DNA from: Muscardinus avellanarius
Taxonomy: Eukaryota > Chordata > Mammalia > Rodentia > Gliridae
NCBI GenBank assembly: GCA_963383645.1
Contig: OY726557.1
Location: 124,598,223-124,662,222 of the forward strand
Length of the DNA: 64,000 bases
Direction: 5' to 3'
Part shown: positions 58,141 to 64,000 of the stretch, piece after piece
Layout: each line of letters opens with the position of its first letter
Position numbering within the stretch: the stretch's first letter is position 1
Program-made: the position numbers and the translations under genes
The notes under the pieces: generated by a model
Databases searched by the model: none
What the model saw: the letters and a program-made list of their open reading frames with translations, nothing else
What the model was told of the DNA's origin: nothing

Positions 58141-58179
58141 GATGCCAAGCGGCAAATGGATATTGCTAATTCTGTTGGT

Positions 58180-58830
58180 AATGTTTCACATTAAAATGGG
58201 TGAAAAAGATCTTCGGGAAATTATTTTTGCTTTCCCTCTTCCTTTACCTTGGTTAATGATAATCTAGGTTGTTTTATTGATACCTGTTTTCTGACTTTCT
58301 GCTGAAATGCTTCTATGCACCCTTGGAGACTTTGGAATTTCTGCTCTTATTGCTGTAATTGTGGCCTCTGTGGCCGGGGTAGTTACTACAGCCACTATGA
58401 ATGCTCTATCCTCACATGTGGCTGCTGCCATGGCTCAGCAAGCTCAATTATCTGGACTATATATAACGTATGTGCAGTAAATTTCTCCCATGCAGGCAAT
58501 TTGTCTTGTCAATTAAGCAAGATGCTTCTGGGGACTTGGAGACGTGAATTTGAACACACCATGATTGAGCTACAAGCGTCCATCGCTGCAATTAATTCTA
58601 CCTGTGTAGAAGTCGCCGCAGTACAACAATGGATGGACTTGATAAAAAGACTGGGGTGGCATGGCATTCTGGGCATTCTTGCTGATGGTAGCATGATGTT
58701 TCATGGTTGGATATATCAGGCGAACTCGACAACGCACACTGCAACAACAGCGCATATTGGTACAAGCTCTGGCAGCCCTTGAAGCTGGCTCATCTCCCCA
58801 CGTATGGCTCAGTATGCTGGATCGGTAGTC
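58180..58830 (+). pseudogene. ERV env relic, transmembrane subunit
   Basis: A hydrophobic Ala/Ile/Val-rich segment at about 58325-58450 (GISALIAVIVASVAG) resembles a fusion peptide. It is followed by a Gln/Leu-rich helical region, an ectodomain part, a second hydrophobic part and a basic tail (RRTRQRTLQQQ). These lie in different frames, with stops and frameshifts between. The surface subunit is almost entirely absent. The relic ends before the 3' LTR at 58988. Confidence 0.6.
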
Positions 58831-58987
58831 AGTGACGGGTAAGATCATCCCCGGGACCTTTCAACCTAATACAGGGAAACAATCATGCTATTGTTCTCCC
58901 AATGACAGGTAAGAATGGTCCTTGAGGGTCGACAACCTAAGACAGGCACGATCCTGAGCCTTATTTAATAAAACAAAAAGGTAGATA

Positions 58988-59388
58988 TGTCGGGGCCCAC
59001 TCGGCTGGACCGAGGTGGCACCCAGGCTTGTTGCCAGCGTGGACTCAAGATGGCGCCTGGGCTTGTAGCCAAGTCACGAGGCTCACGAGGCTGGTGGTGC
59101 CCTGAGTCTGCGCAGTGAGCCCTATCAGGCGCCTTACGGATGATTAGTGACGCAGCGCCTCATGCTACCACCGGCCCGCCCAGGAGAAGGTTAAAAAAAA
59201 GCGCGCATGCCCTAGCGGGCGGGCGCGGAGGGTTGGAGGAGTGATGAAGGAGGGGAGAGAAGACTGATGTTGTTTTTACCTGAGAGGGCGTTGAGAGAGC
59301 ATTAAAGAGGAAGGAGCTTCATCAACAGAGTCAGCGTTCATGTGTTTCTTCCCTAGGCTCTGCTGGTCAGAGCCCTAGGGACGCGAAA
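58988..59388 (+). repeat. 3' LTR of the endogenous retrovirus
   Basis: Begins TGTCGGGGCC and aligns without gaps to the 5' LTR over 401 bp. Differences are clustered in the first 180 bp and the last 8 bp, where CACAACA of the 5' LTR reads CGCGAAA here, so the canonical CA end is lost. It is preceded by an A-rich, weakly purine stretch (AAAACAAAAAGGTAGATA, 58970-58987) that stands in the polypurine tract position. Confidence 0.92.
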
Positions 59389-59394
59389 AGATAT

Positions 59395-62305
59395 TAGTCC
59401 TCTATCAGAGGTGTAGGTGGCGAAAATCTTCTCCCATTCTGTTGGCTCTTGGTTGAGGTTCTTGACAGTTTCCTTTGCTGAACAGAAGCTCTTTAGTTTT
59501 CATGCAGTCCCATGTGTTGATTCGGCTTTTAATTTATTGTGCCTTTGGGGTCTTGTTGAGAAGGGTTTATCTGTGCCTATGTGTTGCCGTGTTAGACCTA
59601 TGCCCTCTTCAAGGAGCTTCAAGGTCTCTGGTTTGATGTCCAAGTCTTTGATCCATCTTGAATTGATTCTTGTGCAGGGCAAGAAAGTGGGATTGATTTC
59701 CAGTTTTCTGCATATGGTTAACCAGTTTTGCCATCACCATTTGTTGAACAGGCTATCTTTTTTCCAGTGTATGTTTTTGGTCCCTTGTCAAAAATCAATT
59801 GGCTGAAAGTGTGAGGACTTGTTTTGGGGTCTTCTATTCTGCTCCACTGGTATATGCATCTGTTTTTGTGCTGGTACCATGCTGTTTTTATTATAATGGC
59901 TTTGTAGTATAGTTTAAAGTAAGGGATTGTGATTCCTCCTGCATGGTTTTTGTCACTGAGAACTACTTTGGCTATTTTTGGCTTTTTGTTATTCCAAATA
60001 AATTTGAGGACTGGTTTTTCTATGTCTGTGAGGAATGATCTTGGTAGTTTAATGGACATTGTGATGAATCTGTAGATCACTTTTGGGAGGATGGCCATTT
60101 TAAAGATATTTATTCTGCCAATCCATGAACATGGAAGATCTTTCCATCTTCTAAGATCTTCAATTTCTTTTTTCAGTGTTTTATAATTTTCTTTGTAGAG
60201 ATCTTTTACCTCCTTGGTTAAGTTTATTCCTAAGTCTTTTATTTTTTTGTGGGTGATCCTGAGTGGAAGTGTTTTCTGAATTTCTTTTTCAGTGGATTTA
60301 TGGTTGGTATACAGAAAAGCTTCTGATTTTTTAAGATTGAGTTTGTATCGAGACACTTTGTTGAATTTGTTGATCAGTTCTATAAGTCTTTTGCTTGAGT
60401 TGTCTTCTTAGTATCATGTCATCTGCAAATAGTGAAAGTTTGAGTTCTTTTTTTCCTATTTGTACTCCTTTGATTTACTTTTGTTGCCTTATTTCTCTAG
60501 CTAGGGTCTCAAGTACTATATTGAAGAAAAGTGGTGATAATGGACATCCTTGTCTTGTTCCCGTTTTTAGGGAAAATTCTCAAAGTTTTTCCCTATTTAA
60601 AAGTATGTTGACTGTGGGATTCTTGTAGATTGCCTTTATGATGTTGAGGAATGTTCCTTCTATTCTGATTCTCTGCAGTGCTTTTAGCATAAATGGATGT
60701 TGGATTTTATCAAAGGCTTTTTCAGCATCTATTAAAATGATCATGTGATTTTTCTCTTTGGTTCTGTTTATATGATGAATTACATAGATTTATTTTCATA
60801 TGTTGAACCAGGCTTGCATTCCTGGGATGAACCCTACTTGGTCATTGTGTATTATTTTATTGATGTGTGTTGCTGGTATTTTGTTTAATAGTTTTATATC
60901 CAAGTTCATCAAAGATATAGGCTGGTAGTTTTTTTCCTTGAACTGTCTTTATTTGGGTTTGGTATTAATGTGATGTTGGCTTCATATAATGTATTTGAGA
61001 GAGTCTTGTTTCTCTCTATTTCATGAAATAGTTTGAGGAGTATTGGGATAGCTCTTCTATAAAGGTTATATAAAATTCATTCGGGAAGACATCTGGTACT
61101 GGGCTTTTCTTTGATGATAAGCTCTTTATTGCTAGTTCAATCTCTTTGATTGCCATTGGTTGGTTTAAATTTTCTATGTCTTCTTGACTCAGCTTAGGAA
61201 GGTTGTATTTATATAGAAAATTATCATTTTCCTCCAGATTTTCCATTTTGTAGGAGTATAGTTTTTCTCTTTTTTTTTTCTTTCTTTTTTTTTTTTTTTT
61301 TTTTTTTTTTTTGGTGGTACTGGGATTCCTGGAAGCCCTTCTACCTCTGGGCTACACTCCCAGACCTATTTTATATTTTGAAACAGGGTCTCATAAGCCA
61401 GCGCGGCTGGCTTCGAACCTGTGCGATCCTCCTGTCTCCGCCTCCCAAGCATGGGGATTACAAGCGTGCACCACCACACCCGGCAGAGTATAGTTTTTCA
61501 AAGTAGTTTCTGATAATCCTCTGGATTTCTGCACTGTTAGTAGTGATATCTCATTTTTTATATCTTATCCTCATAATGTGGGTTGATTCTCTCTTTAGTT
61601 AAGTTGGCTACTGGTTTATCTATCTTGTTAATTTTTTTTTTGAGGAACCAGCTTTTGGATTTGTTGATTTTCTGTATTTTTTTATTCTCTACTTCATTTA
61701 TTTCCACTCTGATTTAACAATTTTCTGTGTTCTACTGGCTTTGGGGTTAGATTGTTCCTGATTTTCAAGGGCTTTGAGGTGTGCCATTAAGTTATTTATT
61801 TGATGATTTTCTCTTTTTCTTATGTGAGCACTCAGTGCTATAAATTTTCCTCTTAATACTGCCTTCAAAGTGTCCTAGAGGTTTTGATATGTTGTATCTC
61901 TATTTTTGTTTCTAGAAATTTCTTGATTTCACCCCTTACTTCTTCTATGACCCATTCTTCATTTAGAAGTGTGGTGTTCAGTCTCCACATGTTTATGTGG
62001 TTTCTCTGAGTCTTCTTATAGTTGATTTCTAATTTCATTCCATTGTAGTCTGAAAAGACACAGGGAAGTATGTCACATTTTTCGGATTTGCTAGTGCTCT
62101 CTTTGTGGCCCAGGATGTGATATATTTTGGAGAAGGTTCTGTGAGCAGCTGAGAAAAATGTGAACTCTGCTGTAGTTGGGTGAAATATTCTATATGTGTC
62201 TATCAGGTCCATTTGATTGATGGTATTCTTATGTCTTTTTAGTGGGGAATTGAGGCCATTTACATTCAGTGTGATTATTGAGAGATGATTTTTAATTCCT
62301 AACAT
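59395..62305 (-). pseudogene. L1 ORF2 relic, endonuclease and reverse transcriptase (upstream of ERV)
   Basis: The start reads MLGIKNHLSIITLNVNGLNSPLKRHKN, then jumps directly to INQMDLIDTYR. About 140 codons of the endonuclease are missing compared with the L1 at 31747-32190, including the QETH and GDFN motifs. The SDYNG motif and later endonuclease remain. The RT core with FADD is on the minus strand near 60440-60400. The 60356-59718 frame holds the post-RT thumb region. Frameshifts, stops and a SINE at 61268-61485 break it. Confidence 0.88.
61268..61485 (-). repeat. B1-ID composite SINE (type A) nested in L1
   Basis: GAGTATAGTTTTTC lies on both sides (61254 and 61486). A long T-run marks its poly(A) tail. 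Confidence 0.93.
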
Positions 62306-62379
62306 GCTGAAATTTTACTTCTGTTTGAAATACTGTTTGTTCTTCTCTTCAAAGTTGTCTGCTGGATGGAAATTCTTGT

Positions 62380-63260
62380 TTCTCTGGTTCTGGTGTGTAT
62401 TACTTGTTCTTCTTTGTAGTTAATCTCTTTGAGTATTTTCTCTACCACTGGTTTTGAAGACATGAACTCCTTCAGCTTCTGTTTGTCATGGAAGATTTTT
62501 ATTTCCCCTCTAATTTGAGAGAGAGAATTTTGCTGAGTAGGAAATTTTTGACTGGAAGTTGTTTTCTTTCAGAATTTGGAATATGTTACTCCAGGCCCTT
62601 CTGGCTTTCATGAGTTGGTTTGGGAAGTCTGAAGAGATTCTAATTAGTTTCCCTCTGAATGTCACTTTGTGTTTTAGTTGCCTTTAAGATTCTCTCCTTG
62701 GCTTCTACATTGGTCATTTTTACTATTATGTAGCATGAGGAACCTTCTCTCGGATCTTGTTTAAAGGGAGTTCTACAAGTTTCCTGCACCTATGTGTCGA
62801 TCTCTTACTTTATGTTTGAAAATTTTTCTTTTATTCTTTGAAAAGATTGTTGAGCCCCTTGGTTTCACCTTCTTTTCTCTCCTCTATGCCAATTATTCTT
62901 AGGTTAGCTCTTTTAAGATGTGCCCACATTTCTTCAGTGTCCAATTCCTGCTGTCAAATTGTTTTTTTATATATTTTATACTATGTGTTCCTTTTTTGGA
63001 GTGATCATCTTCTAGAAGCGAGATTCTACTCTCCATGTGAATAGATGCCTCTCCATAGTTTGAATAGATGCCTTTACTTCAATGATTGCATCCTTTATTT
63101 CTTTCAGACTCTCTCTAAATTCTTTTCAGAATTCCTGTATTATTTCTACAGTTACATTCTTGATTTGACCTTCTGCAGATCTCTGCAATTCTGTGTTATC
63201 AGGTTCCGTAATTGTGGATTTGTGGGGGCTCATTGCCCCCTTGTTGTTTTTCCTTTTCAT
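62380..63260 (-). pseudogene. L1 ORF1 relic
   Basis: Starts MKRKNNKGAM at 63260 on the minus strand and aligns along its length with the intact ORF1 of the half-L1s, including the coiled coil and the C-terminal domain ending near NYKEE. Multiple stops and frameshifts, for example in the coiled coil around 62950-63050, destroy the frame. Confidence 0.8.
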
Positions 63261-64000
63261 GATTTCAGAAGTTTGCCTCTGTTGCTTTTGATAGATTTCT
63301 CTCAATCTCTAGGTGTCAGCTGGTATTTCCATGGGCAGTATGTATTGTATTCAACAGTGAAGGTTGAAGAAGGAGGGAAGTGAAGTAGCAAATAGAAGAA
63401 TAGGGTAAAGTCTCAGATAGGGTCAAGTAGAATTAGAGTATAAGTTTGGTAAAGTAGTATATACTAGAGATTAGAGGTAGTAAAAATATAGTAGTATTCT
63501 AGTAACCAATGTAGAGTTTCTGGTACACTGATATGAGGTGGATTTGATACAAGACAAGGAAGAGATAAAAAGCAGAAAAAAGATAGGAGAGGTATAGTGA
63601 GAATAGAGTTGGTATGTACAAAGAAAGAAGCTTGAGAGAGGGTTTGAGAAGAGGGTAAAAACACACAAACAAACAAAAAAACCCAACCAGGCATACACAC
63701 TAACACAAAAAAGAACAAAAAAACAAAACAACCCCAACAATGAATTAATGCAACTCTACAAATAAATGATTATTCAGCAGATAGATCCACTACAGTCTCT
63801 CTCTGTGCAGATACTGAGTGCTACCCACTAGCACCCTTTTTACTTCAAATTTGGTTCTCTGAGATTTTCTTAGTCTATTCAGATGGGTGATATTATTGGG
63901 GCTGGATTTAGTATTAAGCACAGGTCACCCTCCACGCTTTCCACAGATTTGGAGTCTCAGTCTCTGCAGCTAGGGCTAGTCTGGGCTGACTTCTCCCCAT
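63261..64000 (-). promoter_or_regulatory. L1 5'UTR (partial, runs off window)
   Basis: Sequence upstream of the ORF1 relic. Purine-rich on the plus strand at 63360-63760 (repeated GTAG, GAAG, AAAAC runs), matching the pyrimidine-rich leader style of the other L1. The 5' end is outside the window. Confidence 0.55.

Larger units (their letters stand above)
55766..59388 (+). mobile_element. Endogenous retrovirus, IAP/betaretrovirus-like (ERVK class), internally deleted provirus
   Basis: Two 401-bp LTRs bracket a 2.8-kb interior. A 6-bp duplication AGATAT (55760-55765 and 59389-59394) flanks it, the length typical of class II ERVs. The primer site at 56169 matches the 3' end of tRNA-Phe with one mismatch, as in IAP elements. 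Dutpase before protease, plus an A6C frameshift site, also points to the betaretrovirus group. The LTRs differ at about 11 positions by eye, mostly CpG transitions, so insertion is fairly recent. Most of gag, all of the RT core, most of integrase and most env are missing. It is inserted antisense in the minus-strand L1. Confidence 0.93.
54801..64000 (-). mobile_element. L1 retrotransposon, minus strand, running off the window; hosts the ERV and a SINE
   Basis: Its 3' end is at about 54801 (T-rich on the plus strand, then GTGCATTATATTTATACATC) and its 5'UTR runs past the right edge. Order on the minus strand: 5'UTR (64000-63261), ORF1 relic (63260-62380), ORF2 relic (62305-55146), 3'UTR. The ERV at 55766-59388 and SINE at 61268-61485 interrupt ORF2, each with its own target duplication. 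Removing them leaves about 5.4 kb in the window. Confidence 0.9.

Overview
The window is mammalian nuclear DNA, most likely from a rodent of the squirrel-related (sciuromorph) group. It carries dozens of composite SINEs with a 7SL-derived B1-like left half and a tRNA-Ala-derived ID-like right half, an arrangement known from squirrels and relatives. It also has several mammalian L1 elements, an IAP/betaretrovirus-like endogenous retrovirus primed by tRNA-Phe, and one intact class II olfactory receptor. The species itself cannot be read from the sequence. One assembly gap of 200 N lies at 38973-39172.

Layout. From 1 to 28 kb the sequence is ordinary intergenic DNA with scattered SINEs, L1 fragments and (GT)n arrays around the only intact host gene, an olfactory receptor very like OR8B12 (14035-14970, minus strand), with a good splice acceptor just upstream of its coding exon. 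From 28494 to 38552 there is a complete but decayed L1 (plus strand) bounded by a 15-bp target-site duplication (TSD). Inside its ORF2 sits a complete 2.8-kb half-L1 (HAL1-like) element at 32921-35696 with its own 14-bp TSD. From 38.6 to 49 kb there is the gap, more intergenic DNA and a broken plus-strand L1 (44.4-45.8 kb). A second, nearly identical half-L1 lies inverted at 49369-52120. From about 54.8 kb to the window end runs a minus-strand L1 split by a 3.6-kb endogenous retrovirus (55766-59388, plus strand, two 401-bp LTRs, 6-bp TSD) and by a SINE.

How the parts relate. The half-L1 copies have an L1-type 5'UTR with YY1-like sites and an uninterrupted ORF1. They have no ORF2; in its place is a ~0.65-kb L1 ORF2 segment in antisense orientation, followed by an L1-type 3' end and poly(A). 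They must have been mobilised in trans by an autonomous L1. The retrovirus is a deleted provirus: it keeps a partial gag fused in frame to dUTPase and protease, fragments of RNase H, the integrase C-terminus and env transmembrane region, and a recognisable -1 frameshift signal. The most unusual items are the half-L1 architecture and the deleted provirus whose gag start reads directly into the protease frame.
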